Shown: positions 34,590-43,988, numbered from the stretch's first letter. The stretch is DNA of 64,000 bases from CAYPHY01 sp964410625 (GCA_964410625.1 CAYPHY010000024.1:7539-71538); one strand, 5' to 3'. Notes: generated by a model not told the origin, from the sequence alone. Numbers and translations are program-made.

Positions 34590-36095
34590 CTAAAGTGAAT
34601 ATAGCTCACTAAACTTTGAACGCAAGTAGCTAATGTAGGGATCAATGGTCAGCGGGCTACCAGTGAGTCGCTCAATTAGCTCGTCGGGCGTGTACTTGCT
34701 GCCGTGCCGGTAGATATTTTCGCGTAGCCAATTGTGTAAGGTGTCGAATTTACCGCCGGAGATTTCGGCCGGGATTTCAGGATGGGCCTTGAGTGCCTCG
34801 CGGTAGACGGTGGCGGAGATGATGTTACCGAGGGTATACCCCTGGAACGCGCCGCCGACGAGACCGGCGTACCAGTGGACATCTTGCAACACACCGTCGC
34901 GATCATCGGGTGGACGGATGCCCAGGTCGGACTCATAACGGCCGTTCCACGCCTCCGGTAACTCTTTTACCTCTAGCGACCCCTCGAGCAAGGCCAGTTC
35001 CAGGTCGAAGCGGATCATCACATGGAGATCATACGTCACCTGGTCGGCTTCGGTGCGAATCAGTGAGCGGCTAACATGGTTGACGGCACGATAGAAGCTG
35101 TCGAGCGAGACATCATCCAATTGGCCGGGGAAAGCAGACTGTAGCTTCGGATAGTAATGTTGCCAGAAGCCATAGCTGCGGCCGACGATGTTCTCCCATA
35201 GACGGGACTGGCTCTCGTGGACACCGGCCGATGTGCCTTGCGCCATGATAGTCCCTTCGTAGGCGGGGTCAATCCCTTGTTCATACATCGCGTGGCCTGA
35301 TTCGTGCAAGGTGCTGAACAGGCCATTGCCCAGGTCGTATTCGTCTATTCGCGTGGTAATGCGCACATCGCCCAGCGAAAACTTGGTCATATAGGGATGG
35401 AGGGTCTTGTCCTGGCGGCCGCGCTGGAAGTCATAGCCGAACTCTTTGATGATCGCTTCGGCAAAGGCGAGTTGTTGTGCTTCGGGGAAGTGGCGGTGGA
35501 GGACACTGTTGTCGGCTTCCGGCTGGCTGGTGATTGCCTGGACCAGGGGGACAAGCTGGCTGCGTAAGTCGGCAAAGACGGCACGGATACTCTCGGCCTT
35601 CATCCCCGCGTCGGCGAAGTCAATCAATGGATCGGCGATGTGGTCATAGCCGGGGAAGCAGTCGGCCACCTGACGGCTGAGGTCTACTGTTTTTTCGAGG
35701 ATCGGCCGCATCTTGGCGAAGTCGTTGGCCGGGCGTGCCTCGGCCCAGGCCTGATAGGAGCGCGTGCCGTGTTCGGCCAATTCGCCGGTCAGGGCGTTGG
35801 GGATTTTGGTCATGCGCTCATACTCGCGGCGGGTGATGCGGAGCAGGCCCGCTTCGTCGCTTTCATATGGCAAGCTGGCGGCATATGGCTCTAGCTCGTC
35901 GAGCAAGCGGCCGATGGCCGGGTCGGTGAACTTTACATGCGACAGCCGGGAGAGGGTGGCGAGTTGGCGGCCACGCGCGGCCGCACCGCCGGGGGGCATG
36001 TAGGTGGACTGGTCCCAATATAGCACGGACGCGGCCGAATTGAGATCATCCACTTCTTGCAACAATGCTTTTAATTCCTCTAACTTCTTCTCCAT
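34590..36095 (-). CDS. M32 family carboxypeptidase (Taq type)
   Basis: Metal carboxypeptidase of 501 residues, cytosolic. The zinc site TLHESGHAMYEQGIDP near residue 265 has the HExxH motif, and GVHESQSRLWENIVGRS provides the family's downstream Glu. SAASVLYWDQSTYMPPGGAAARG at the N-terminus is also typical of M32. Start placed at the ATG at 36095 (MEKKLEEL) with CAGGAGTG eight bases before it. Earlier in-frame codons run through a type E repeat. Confidence 0.93.
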   Translation of the reverse strand: MEKKLEELKALLQEVDDLNSAASVLYWDQSTYMPPGGAAARGRQLATLSRLSHVKFTDPAIGRLLDELEPYAASLPYESDEAGLLRITRREYERMTKIPNALTGELAEHGTRSYQAWAEARPANDFAKMRPILEKTVDLSRQVADCFPGYDHIADPLIDFADAGMKAESIRAVFADLRSQLVPLVQAITSQPEADNSVLHRHFPEAQQLAFAEAIIKEFGYDFQRGRQDKTLHPYMTKFSLGDVRITTRIDEYDLGNGLFSTLHESGHAMYEQGIDPAYEGTIMAQGTSAGVHESQSRLWENIVGRSYGFWQHYYPKLQSAFPGQLDDVSLDSFYRAVNHVSRSLIRTEADQVTYDLHVMIRFDLELALLEGSLEVKELPEAWNGRYESDLGIRPPDDRDGVLQDVHWYAGLVGGAFQGYTLGNIISATVYREALKAHPEIPAEISGGKFDTLHNWLRENIYRHGSKYTPDELIERLTGSPLTIDPYISYLRSKFSELYSL

Positions 36096-36109
36096 TTTGA
36101 ACACTCCTG

Positions 36110-36195
36110 AAAAATTGTTACACGGATTACGCGGATAAAACGCGGATAAACGCTGATTTTTGTCTGTCGGTGAAAACGACAACGGATGGAGAAAG
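36110..36195. repeat. Type E repeat
   Basis: TTACACGGATTACGCGGATAAAACGCGGATAAACGCTGAT and following CGGATGGAGAAAGGAACGGATAG units, directly upstream of the M32 gene. Confidence 0.7.
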
Positions 36196-36259
36196 GAACG
36201 GATAGAAGGCAAACCATCCGTTTATTTCCTTATCTGTTGTTGCCCCTTTGTACTCCCTT

Positions 36260-37192
36260 TCATCCCTTTAGAGCGGCATTGAGGAAGAAGCGCAATGCCA
36301 GCGGCAGGCGTCGCCCCCAGGCGGCTTCGCTGTGGTTGGCCCACTTTTCTTCAATGTGTAATAGATCATGTACCGGCCGGTACCCTTTACGCACCAGAAT
36401 GCGTTTGAGCCTTCGCACGCTGGCATAGTAACGACGGGAGCGAAAGGCTCCATGACGGTGGCGGCCGTCCTGATGGCCGTTGCTGCTGTGGGATGCGTGG
36501 CTTGTGTGCGTCCCTAATTCGCGCGTGCCCGCGTCCAGATAGAGCTTGCCGGGGTGATAGGCGGCCGTTTCAACCGTCCCAAAGATCGCCCCTCTGGCGA
36601 ACCATAAGGAGGGACTCATCACCCCGGCGAAGCCAAAGAGATCGGGATGGCGAAAGAAACCATAGAGACTGATCAAGCCGCCCATTGAGGAACCCATCAG
36701 CCCCGTTTGCTGGCGGCCGGGCAGGGTGCGGAAGCTGCCGTCAATCAGTGGCTTGACGGTGTGGGCGATGAAGTCGAGATAGGCGTTGCCGCGGCCGCCG
36801 CCGAGATAGGCATCATGGTAGGGGCTATATTCATCCACACGCTCTTTGCCCTGGTTGGGAATTCCGACCACAATCGCTTCCAGTTGCTCTTCGCGGCTCA
36901 ACTGCTCCATGGTCTCGTCCACCCCCCACTCACCGGCATAGCTGGTGGCGTGATCGAACAAATTTTGCCCGTCCTGCATGTAAAGCACCGGATAGCGGCG
37001 GTCCGTTTGGTCATAGGAGGGGGGGAGATAAACGAGGAGATGGCGGTCGTTGTTTAATTGAGGGCTGGTTATCTTTGGCGCGACCAACAGACGGCCGACA
37101 ACGGAATGGTGAGCGCCATTCTGACTCATATAGGTGTGATACTCTTGCCACAAGGTAGATGATGATGACGATTCTGTATAAGTTGGTAACAT
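36260..37192 (-). CDS. Alpha/beta-hydrolase esterase (Fes/esterase D-like)
   Basis: A 310-residue serine hydrolase. LLVYLPPSYDQTDRRYPVLY and MQDGQNLFD near residues 52-80 are typical of the putative-esterase family (enterochelin esterase-like), and GLMGSSMGGLISLYG near residue 165 carries the nucleophile Ser in GxSxxG. The Asp is probably in YLDAGTREL. The C-terminal part is His/Arg-rich and atypical (SHASHSSNGHQDGRHRHG). No signal peptide. Substrate unknown. Confidence 0.8.
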   Translation of the reverse strand: MLPTYTESSSSSTLWQEYHTYMSQNGAHHSVVGRLLVAPKITSPQLNNDRHLLVYLPPSYDQTDRRYPVLYMQDGQNLFDHATSYAGEWGVDETMEQLSREEQLEAIVVGIPNQGKERVDEYSPYHDAYLGGGRGNAYLDFIAHTVKPLIDGSFRTLPGRQQTGLMGSSMGGLISLYGFFRHPDLFGFAGVMSPSLWFARGAIFGTVETAAYHPGKLYLDAGTRELGTHTSHASHSSNGHQDGRHRHGAFRSRRYYASVRRLKRILVRKGYRPVHDLLHIEEKWANHSEAAWGRRLPLALRFFLNAALKG

Positions 37193-37379
37193 ATAGTCAA
37201 TAAATAAATTGCAACAATTTCGGAGAACAGAAATCGGGTTGCTTAACGTCTGTTTCTGCTAGAGAAAACCTGTTCTTGGTACAAACCCGGGTTCTAGCTC
37301 TGGCAGGGAATCTTAGCACGAACGTTCGGAAGATGCCCATAAATTTCACTATCTTTATACCGCAAATTGCTTATATGGC

Positions 37380-37445
37380 AGGTTATAAAGATGTAGAAAC
37401 CGGGTTTCTCCAAGAAACCCGGTTTTTCAAACATCTACAACATCT
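37380..37445. repeat. Type F inverted repeat
   Basis: GATGTAGAAACCGGGTTTCT, a short CC centre, then AGAAACCCGGTTTTTCAAACATC. Close relative of the palindrome at 6895-6930. A degraded version (AACCTGTTC ... AACCCGGGTTC) lies at about 37224-37296. Confidence 0.8.
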
Positions 37446-37447
37446 AT

Positions 37448-38062
37448 ATGGACAAGAAAAATAACTCAGAAGAGAGCAAAAGAGCATTGGCTCCGGCACA
37501 GGAGAATGAACAGGAAGTGTCCAACGAAGTGTCCACTAGCATGGATGCTGAGAGCGCGGCCGTTTATCGGATGCGGATGCATACCGATTTGAAGGGGTTG
37601 GTGGAGGACCTGATTGAGGACGGCCGCCAGCGCGGTATCTTTGACAACCTGAAAGGGAAGGGCAAGCCATTGCCGTTGCAGCGCAATGTCTATGAGGGCA
37701 GCCAGGAGTTGGCGAACCGGCTACTGAAGGATAACCAGTTGCGACCAGCCTGGATTAGCCAGCGGCTGATCATTTTGGAACGGATTGAACAACTGCGTGG
37801 GGCCATCGGCCGTGCCTGGCAACGTTATGAGCAGGCCTATCGCATGGCGCAGGGGGAGGGGCAGGTTGGCTCTCTGGTGGTCGGTTGGGATGATCTGTGC
37901 CGAGATTGGGAGGCGGAAATCGGGCAGATCAATAAGTTAATCGCTGATTACAACCTGAAACGGCCGAGCGAGCGACTGGAGCTCTTTAAGCTGCGCCTGA
38001 GCGATGAGTTGCAACGGGCGGGGGCGCCACGTTATCTTCGTTCAAACCTCTCCCTTACGTAA
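37448..38062 (+). CDS. DUF1992 (DnaJ-related) family protein
   Basis: A 204-residue protein. The family motif is clear: LVEDLIEDGRQRGIFDNLKG then KGKPLPLQ near residues 50-78, followed by ANRLLKDNQLRPAWI. DUF1992 proteins are annotated as DnaJ-homologue (YhdN-like) but lack a J domain. The first 35 residues are polar and may be disordered. A start further in (near MDAES) is possible. Function unknown. Confidence 0.8.
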   Translation: MDKKNNSEESKRALAPAQENEQEVSNEVSTSMDAESAAVYRMRMHTDLKGLVEDLIEDGRQRGIFDNLKGKGKPLPLQRNVYEGSQELANRLLKDNQLRPAWISQRLIILERIEQLRGAIGRAWQRYEQAYRMAQGEGQVGSLVVGWDDLCRDWEAEIGQINKLIADYNLKRPSERLELFKLRLSDELQRAGAPRYLRSNLSLT

Positions 38063-38308
38063 GTAAATCCCCTACCAGCGCGTCTAATAGTTAGAGATAA
38101 GCACGTTCAGCTGGCCTGGTTGAAGGTTGAGCCACAGGTCGCCTGAACGTGGCATTGACGAGATAGAAGAGAATACGGTTGTCGGGAAAAGACCTGCCAA
38201 CCGCTATTTGTATTGATAGGTAAAGCGATATAAGGCAACTACATGTAAGGAGCTAAATGTAACAAGCATGTATCTGGATATATCTTGTACAATAGCCCTG
38301 GGTATATA
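38063..38308. other. Gene-free stretch upstream of sigma factor gene
   Basis: No gene seen. CACGTTCAG (38102-38110) and CTGAACGTG (38143-38151) form an inverted repeat that may terminate the DUF1992 gene. A second TACAAT box lies near 38288-38293. Confidence 0.45.
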
Positions 38309-38337
38309 TTGACAAAACCTGTACAATCGCTTACAAT
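38309..38337 (+). promoter_or_regulatory. Sigma-70 promoter of the sigma factor gene
   Basis: TTGACA at 38309-38314, 17-base spacer, TACAAT at 38332-38337. It lies about 120 bases before the first possible start of the downstream gene, which is consistent with self-transcription. Confidence 0.7.
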
Positions 38338-38459
38338 GCAGGGCGTAGAAAAAGGTCGGGGCGATTGAAATGCCGTTCCAGTCAATAGACGATGTAGAGG
38401 GGGGAAACCTGACCTCACCTGGGCATTATACATGGTTCCGATAGGCTCGAAGTGGGTCA

Positions 38460-39797
38460 ATGGGTCAATTTATTTATCAGGCGTTGGTGACCCGGCGGGC
38501 GAATGGATTAAAGGCCATGAGATTTGAGATGAATAATAGCGATTTTGAATTGAATAACGAATTGAGCAGTTGGGAGAGTGGCAACGCTATCGCTACGCTT
38601 CCGGCGAATGGGGCACGCACGGCCGTTCAACCGGCGTCGGCCGAACGGCTGGCTGACGAACTGGATGACTTGGACCTCTTAGACAAAGCGGAGGCCGAAT
38701 TCGACGACGATGACGATTTTGACGTGCTTGATGTGGCCGACGAGGATGAGGTGTTTTCCGGTCTGGACTTGTTCAACGATGATTTAGACGAGTTGGATGA
38801 TGAGTCGGACGAAGAGGAGGCAGGCCTCGGGCTGCGTGGTCTGGAAGCGATGCGCCAGAGCCGGCGCGATTCGGCGTTGCGTAATGTGGATACCGGAGAT
38901 TTTCTGAGCCGCTATATGCTGGAGACCAACCGGCAGGAGTTGTTGACGGCCGAAGAGGAAGTGCAACTGGCGAAGGAGATCGAAGCGGGAAAGGAAGCGG
39001 CCGAGCGATTGGAAAACGACGACTCGCTGAGCTTCGACGAGCGGGAAGCGTTGGCCTTGCTGGTGGAGCAGGGGGAAGGGGCGCGGGCCTTCTTGGTGCG
39101 CTCGAATACCCGGCTGGTGATCAGCATCGCCAAGCGTTACTATGGGCAGGGATTGGACTTTCTGGATTTGATCCAGGAGGGTAATATCGGCCTGTTGACG
39201 GCCGTGGACAAGTTTGATTACCGGCGCGGCAACCGCTTTAGCACCTATGCCACCTGGTGGATTCGCCAGGGCATTACCCGTGCCTTAGCCAACTATGGGC
39301 GGATGATCCGTATTCCTGCCCACCAGACGGGCAATGTGCGGATGCTCTATCGTATCATGCGTGATATGGAGCAGAAAAACGGCGAGAAGCCGGAGATTGA
39401 GGAGCTGGCGCGACGCACCGGCCTGCCGCCAAACCAGGTACGCTGGCTGTTGCAGGTGACACGGCCGCTGTTGGCATTGGAGCAGCCCGCCGGAGACGAC
39501 CAGGACACCGAACTGGCCGACTTTATCGAAGACCGCGAGGTGGAACCGCCGGCCGAACTAGTGGCGCGTAAATTGCTGAGAGAGCAGTTGGCGGAAGTTC
39601 TGGATGAACTGACCCCGCGTGAATCGGCTATCTTGCGCCTGCGCTACGGCTTGCAAGGGGCAGACCCGCACACGCTGAAGGAAGTGGGGGAGATGTTTAA
39701 CCTCTCTCGCGAGCGAATCCGGCAGGTGGAAAAGGGCGCACTCAGCAAGCTACGCCGCAGCCGCCATCTTGGTGAATTCGCCTTCCACTTAAACTAA
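38460..39797 (+). CDS. RNA polymerase sigma-70 factor (RpoD/SigA-like)
   Basis: A 445-residue group 1 or 2 sigma factor. Region 1.2 (LSRYMLETNRQELLTAEEEV) is followed by region 2 (RLVISIAKRYYGQGLDFLDL; FSTYATWWIRQGITRALANY), region 3 (HQTGNVRMLYRIMRDMEQKN) and region 4 with helix-turn-helix DPHTLKEVGEMFNLSRERIRQV. Region 1.1 is replaced by a highly acidic stretch of ~80 residues (DEDEVFSGLDLFNDDLDELD). The start is uncertain: ATGs at 38460, 38517 and 38529 are all possible and none has a strong ribosome-binding site. Confidence 0.93.
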   Translation: MGQFIYQALVTRRANGLKAMRFEMNNSDFELNNELSSWESGNAIATLPANGARTAVQPASAERLADELDDLDLLDKAEAEFDDDDDFDVLDVADEDEVFSGLDLFNDDLDELDDESDEEEAGLGLRGLEAMRQSRRDSALRNVDTGDFLSRYMLETNRQELLTAEEEVQLAKEIEAGKEAAERLENDDSLSFDEREALALLVEQGEGARAFLVRSNTRLVISIAKRYYGQGLDFLDLIQEGNIGLLTAVDKFDYRRGNRFSTYATWWIRQGITRALANYGRMIRIPAHQTGNVRMLYRIMRDMEQKNGEKPEIEELARRTGLPPNQVRWLLQVTRPLLALEQPAGDDQDTELADFIEDREVEPPAELVARKLLREQLAEVLDELTPRESAILRLRYGLQGADPHTLKEVGEMFNLSRERIRQVEKGALSKLRRSRHLGEFAFHLN

Positions 39798-39825
39798 TTA
39801 CATTGTTTCAGAAGGAATCCAACTG

Positions 39826-40030
39826 TCATTCCGAGCGTAGTCTTCGGAGCGAGGAATCCCCAGCAATGCATAGGTCAACGCAATCCCTAGGGATTCCTCG
39901 CTCTGCTCGGAATGACGGTTAGGCAGACAACAATAACAAGTTAGTTTTTAGGACACGGATAAACGCAGATTTATGCAGATGCAGGAGGTTGCTCCTTAAT
40001 CTGTGAAATCTACGGGCATCCGTGTCCTAT
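39826..40030. repeat. Type G then type E facing repeats
   Basis: At 39826-39920 CATTCCGAGCGTAGTCTTCG plus GAGCGAGGAATCCC faces GGGATTCCTCGCTCTGCTCGGAATGAC. At 39952-40030 ACACGGATAAACGCAGATTTATGCAGATG faces AATCTGTGAAATCTACGGGCATCCGTGTCC. They lie between convergent genes. Confidence 0.85.
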
Positions 40031-40036
40031 TTGTTT

Positions 40037-40564
40037 TTAAGCTTGGGCCAGGTTGTGTTCCCTTGGTGGGTGTTGGCTTTGTCTATCGCTTTGTTTTGGT
40101 TCGGGTTCGATCAGCTCGATTAGCTGCTGAATGAAGCTTTGGAGCGATTGCTGGCCGCGCTGGAAAAAGTGACCGGATGAAGCGTGTTGGGGAAGGCGTT
40201 TGATGAGCGTCTCCAGAGGGTAGGGTTCGGCCGCCAGCGTAGCCACAAATCCACCTTCACACTGCGTAGCTGTCAGCAGACGATGAACACGGGGATCGCT
40301 GCTTAGCGCGGTGGCGCTGCGACGGCCGCCGGGGAGGATGAGCAATGTGGGAGGGGGTTCTGTCCGGGTCTGTTGCTGCCACTCGTTCAGTGAGTAGTCG
40401 GGTTGCAGGGCCAGCCCGTGCTTCCCCGTGATTAGCCCGGCCGTAAGCCCGACCACACTAACCGCTAGACTCGCCGCCCGCATATTTTCCAGGCAAGTTA
40501 CTATCGGCCCCTCCCGAAATCCGTGTGCCAATAAGATAATCACTTTCGCCGGTTGTGTTGCCAT
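40037..40564 (-). CDS. DJ-1/PfpI family protein, divergent
   Basis: A 175-residue protein, start at the ATG at 40564 (MATQPAKVIILLAHG). PAKVIILLAHGFREGPIVTCLENMR and PTLLILPGGRRSATALSSDP follow the PfpI/DJ-1 layout. The nucleophile-elbow Cys normally seen in a xxAICHG-like context is not conserved; here the segment reads LLTATQCEGGFVATLAAEP with a Cys slightly displaced. The C-terminal ~70 residues are unrelated and polar. Activity is doubtful. Confidence 0.65.
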   Translation of the reverse strand: MATQPAKVIILLAHGFREGPIVTCLENMRAASLAVSVVGLTAGLITGKHGLALQPDYSLNEWQQQTRTEPPPTLLILPGGRRSATALSSDPRVHRLLTATQCEGGFVATLAAEPYPLETLIKRLPQHASSGHFFQRGQQSLQSFIQQLIELIEPEPKQSDRQSQHPPREHNLAQA

Positions 40565-40979
40565 GTGTTTAATTTTCCCCCTGTTTAGACTGGTCGGCAA
40601 CCAAATAGCTCGCCTGCGGGTCACCTATAATTCTGGCTCCGTGGACCCGCGGGCGAGCTATGGCATTGGTCGTTGCTGCGAAGGAAACGCTTTTAGCAGC
40701 AAATCGCTGTTTTCCTCCTGGTATTGGTAAGTAATACAACTTAGTATAAGCATTAATCCCCATTAGTCTCTAGTGTAATTGCAGGTTTTCTGGAAAAGTT
40801 TGCGTAAATCGGCCGTTTTCTGCGCTGTTTTGTATTTATTTGGAAAGTTATATGATTAACGCCTTTTTTCTACAGCCCTCCGCGATATGTGGTAAGATAG
40901 GGGCATTTAAGGAAAATTCCAAAGCGGCAGGCACAAAATCTGCCATTATCTAGCAGCTCAAAGGTGAAGTAAGTTAGCA
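40565..40979. other. Gene-free stretch with a near-perfect inverted repeat
   Basis: No gene seen. TAGCTCGCCTGCGGGTC (40606-40622) and GACCCGCGGGCGAGCTA (40644-40660) pair in 16 of 17 positions. The rest is A/T-rich and should hold promoters for the divergent genes, but I see no clear boxes. Confidence 0.55.
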
Positions 40980-42407
40980 ATGTATTATACAGAAGACACA
41001 ATGGCGCAATTCCGCAAGGATGTTCATGCCGCCCTCGCCGGCTGGCACAAATCGGAAGCAACTCCCCGTAATCTTCTGGACGGGCTGTTAATGATTAAGG
41101 AACGCCGGGCCAAGGTTAGCGACTCCCAGGCGGCCACACTACGCTTGTTGACCAATGAACTGCTTTTGGAAGCGATTGAAGCGTTAGATGATTATGATCA
41201 GGAGGGGGCCAGGGTATTGAGCCTGCGCTTCCAGGATGATCTGGAAATCTACAAGGTGGCGCAGACGCTGAATTTTAGCGATGATTGGGTTAGCCGTGTC
41301 CAGCGGCGGGCGATCAATCAACTGGCAAATATTTTGTGGGAGATGGAAAAGCGGGCACGCGCGTCCAGGGCGGAACGGCTGCGGGAAAAGCTGCCACCTT
41401 CCTCTTATACACATCTGTTTGGGGTGGAAACGGCCGAAGCGGTGTTGCTGCCAAAGCTGTTGGCCGCGGAAACGCCCTGGGTGTTAGCGATTGTCGGCCT
41501 GGGGGGGATTGGTAAGACCGCGTTGGCTGACCATCTGACGCGCAAGGCGGTTGAGGACCTGGTCTTTGAAGAAGTGGCCTGGGTGCGCCACTCGAATGAG
41601 TCGCTTAGCGGCCTGGACGCTTCGCCGTCAGTCATGTTTGAATCGTTGGTGACAGACCTGGCGGAGAAATTGTGGCCGGAATATGTCTCGATTCCCGACC
41701 CCACACAGCGGTTGGCGGCCGTGCGCCAGGCATTGAAGGAACGGCCGCATTTGATCATCGTGGACAACCTGGAGAGCGACACCGATACCGCTTTCCTGAT
41801 TGCCCACCTGAACGATCTCTCTAATCCCAGCAAATTTTTGCTAACGGCTCGCAGCCGTCCGGCGGATATGGCCCACGTCTATAGCTATGCAGTGGATGAG
41901 TTGTCGTTTGCGGACGCTTCGGCGTTGATTATCCACCACGCCAATGAAGTGGGGCTGGTTGATGTGACGGCGGCCGCCGAGTCTGACCTTCAGGCCATTT
42001 ATGATCTGACCGGCGGCAACCCGCTGGCCCTCAAACTGGTGATCAGCTTGTTTGATACGCTGACGCTGCCCCAGGTGTTGGAGCGTCTGGCGAGTGGGCA
42101 CGGGACAGGGGCGTTGGAACTCTATCGCCATATCTACTGGCAATCATGGCGCTTGTTGAGCAATGCGGCGCGGCAACTGCTGCAAACGATGTTGTTGGTG
42201 GCTGATACGGGCGGGGCGGCCGACTTCTTGATCAGCATCAGCGAACTGAGCGAAGATGAGTTTTGGCCCGCGCTGCAAGAGCTACGCAGCCGTTCGTTGC
42301 TAGAGGTGCGCGGCGGCTTGCGTGATAAGCGGTATGGCATCCACCGATTGACGGCCACCTTCCTGCAAACGGAAATTGTCAACTGGCCGGTCACTGAGAC
42401 TATCTAG
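40980..42407 (+). CDS. STAND/NB-ARC-type ATPase with sigma-4-like N-terminal HTH
   Basis: A 475-residue signalling ATPase. Residues ~60-125 resemble a sigma region-4-type helix-turn-helix (LEIYKVAQTLNFSDDWVSRV, QRRAINQLANILWE). The NB-ARC core has Walker A AIVGLGGIGKTALADHL near 175, Walker B HLIIVDNLESD near 258, the sensor FLLTARSRPAD near 290, and the GxP-like TGGNPLALKLVISL motif near 345. A winged helix follows, then the protein ends without the usual repeat sensor. The next gene on the strand encodes TPR repeats and may be its detached sensor. Role (defence, development or transcription) unknown. Confidence 0.85.
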   Translation: MYYTEDTMAQFRKDVHAALAGWHKSEATPRNLLDGLLMIKERRAKVSDSQAATLRLLTNELLLEAIEALDDYDQEGARVLSLRFQDDLEIYKVAQTLNFSDDWVSRVQRRAINQLANILWEMEKRARASRAERLREKLPPSSYTHLFGVETAEAVLLPKLLAAETPWVLAIVGLGGIGKTALADHLTRKAVEDLVFEEVAWVRHSNESLSGLDASPSVMFESLVTDLAEKLWPEYVSIPDPTQRLAAVRQALKERPHLIIVDNLESDTDTAFLIAHLNDLSNPSKFLLTARSRPADMAHVYSYAVDELSFADASALIIHHANEVGLVDVTAAAESDLQAIYDLTGGNPLALKLVISLFDTLTLPQVLERLASGHGTGALELYRHIYWQSWRLLSNAARQLLQTMLLVADTGGAADFLISISELSEDEFWPALQELRSRSLLEVRGGLRDKRYGIHRLTATFLQTEIVNWPVTETI

Positions 42408-42414
42408 CCCCCGC

Positions 42415-42500
42415 ACGCCAAGGACGCTAAGACGCAAAGGCCTGTCACTCCTCGACGAGTTCAGGACAAGCTCTTTGCGACTTTGCGTGAGCTGTTTTTT
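42415..42500. repeat. Type I facing repeat
   Basis: ACGCCAAGGACGCTAAGACGCAAAGG faces CTCTTTGCGACTTTGCGTGAG, with a CTCGACGAGTTCAGGACAAG loop. It follows the STAND gene stop directly. Confidence 0.8.
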
Positions 42501-42741
42501 GGGACGCCATATTCTTTGTCTGTCTTTCCTCGATTGCGTCTGGGCGCAAAAACAAGTTGTGGCTCTTAAGGAGTCGCTACTTATATCTCATTGATTGTAT
42601 ATTTTGCTCACTTTACACGCTAAGCTTATCAGCCTCTGCGAAAATCAAGCAAAAGTTGTAGGAATTTGTACGTATTTTCTGTTACAATCCTCAGTGGCGA
42701 CGCTGGCAACTATTCAACGAATATTTCGCCTGATTAAGTAA
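42501..42741. other. Gap between the STAND and TPR genes
   Basis: No gene. The A/T-rich end (42600-42700) contains TTACAAT near 42681, a possible -10 element for the TPR gene, but no good -35 box. Confidence 0.4.
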
Positions 42742-43932
42742 ATGAGTGGTACGCAGCCAAACCCCGTCTTTGTGCGGCAAATTGTCGCTACGTTGCGTTA
42801 TTGGCAAGGCCAAACACGGCAGCTAGATGACGAGACAATCGCCTGTCTGGATGAGGAACGGCAGAATCTTTACCGGGCGGTGCAATATGGGCTGGTGCTG
42901 CCGGAAACGTGGCAGGAGACGGCCGTTGTCATTTACCAATCCTTTCCGCTGATCGAGCGGCGTGCCTATTGGCGAGAGTGGATACCGGTGTTGAACAAGG
43001 TGATTGCCGGTTGTCCATCTAATCAGCTTATCTTACAAGCTCGCTTTCTCAACCAGCTTGGCGCATTACATTGCCGTACCCATGAATTGGAGCAATCAAT
43101 CGAGATCCATCAGGAAGCGGAAGCCATTGCCTTACGATGTCGCGACGAACGACTGTTGGCCGAAACCCATGCCCGCTTAAGCGAGACATTTTTCCGTCAA
43201 AACGACCTGAAGCAGGCTGAGTGGTATGGGCAACAAGCGCTTACCGTTCTTTCTGAGATGGGCGACAGCGAGGAGATAATCGCCATTCTGATGCAAACCT
43301 TGGGCAATGTCGCTCGCGCCCGTCACAATGCCCCTCTGGCAGAGAGCAGATTGTTGGAAGTGGCAAACATTCGCCGCAGACAAGGCGCGTCGTTACAGTT
43401 AGCGCGGGTGTTGAACGATCTGGGGATGGCTTATCGCCTTTCGGGGCAAGGATCGGCCGCGTCTCAAGCGTTATCGGAAGCGGAGAACTTGCTTGATTCC
43501 TCGCTCTATGAACTGGACAAGTCAAGAAACAGAGTGAATATTGGCTGTCTATATTATGATGAGGGTCATTGGAGTGAAGCGGAGCGTTATTTTCGCGAGG
43601 CAGATTCAACCTATGTACGACAGTTCGGAAGTATAGAATATCAGGCACGTGTGCTCCATCATGTAGGGAATGCCCTCCTGCGCCAGGCGAAATATAAGGA
43701 AGCAATCGCCTATTTTGAACGGGCGGTTGTCTTATGGTCTGAGGCAGGGGAAGAGATCGAACTGGCGAATACCTTAGATTCGTTGGGAGAGGCCAAAGAG
43801 GGATTGGGGGACAAAAAGAGTGCTGTACGCGATTACCAGCGGGCTGTCGAGTTATTGAACAAGTACCCTAACCATGAGCGTGCCAACTACTTGTTGAAGG
43901 CGATCCGTGCCCGACCCATTTACCCCAAGTAA
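42742..43932 (+). CDS. TPR repeat protein
   Basis: A 396-residue protein built from tetratricopeptide repeats between about residue 90 and 385; clear units include LLAETHARLSETFFRQNDLK, LARVLNDLGMAYRLSGQGSA and ARVLHHVGNALLRQAKYKEA. The first 80 residues (VATLRYWQGQTRQLDDETIA, EERQNLYRAVQYGLV) look like the segment that joins NB-ARC/winged-helix regions to TPRs in large STAND regulators. It therefore looks like the C-terminal half of such a protein encoded separately from the preceding ATPase gene. No enzymatic motif. Confidence 0.85.
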   Translation: MSGTQPNPVFVRQIVATLRYWQGQTRQLDDETIACLDEERQNLYRAVQYGLVLPETWQETAVVIYQSFPLIERRAYWREWIPVLNKVIAGCPSNQLILQARFLNQLGALHCRTHELEQSIEIHQEAEAIALRCRDERLLAETHARLSETFFRQNDLKQAEWYGQQALTVLSEMGDSEEIIAILMQTLGNVARARHNAPLAESRLLEVANIRRRQGASLQLARVLNDLGMAYRLSGQGSAASQALSEAENLLDSSLYELDKSRNRVNIGCLYYDEGHWSEAERYFREADSTYVRQFGSIEYQARVLHHVGNALLRQAKYKEAIAYFERAVVLWSEAGEEIELANTLDSLGEAKEGLGDKKSAVRDYQRAVELLNKYPNHERANYLLKAIRARPIYPK

Positions 43933-43934
43933 AT

Positions 43935-43964
43935 AAAAAAAAGCCGCTCTAGGCGGCTTTTTTT
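43935..43964. terminator. Bidirectional intrinsic terminator
   Basis: AGCCGC at 43942-43947 pairs with GCGGCT at 43953-43958 around a TCTAG loop, flanked by a run of A on the left and T on the right. It serves the TPR gene (plus) and the small peptide gene (minus). Confidence 0.92.
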
Positions 43965-43988
43965 GCTCAATTAACTTCACAGATCGGC

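Noticed and set aside
34078..34612. Open frames of 128 and 91 residues
   Set aside because: No ribosome-binding site or recognisable motif; composition differs from genes around them; region looks intergenic.
37276..37464. 62-residue open frame before the DUF1992 gene
   Set aside because: Crosses a type F palindrome and overlaps the real start; no family.
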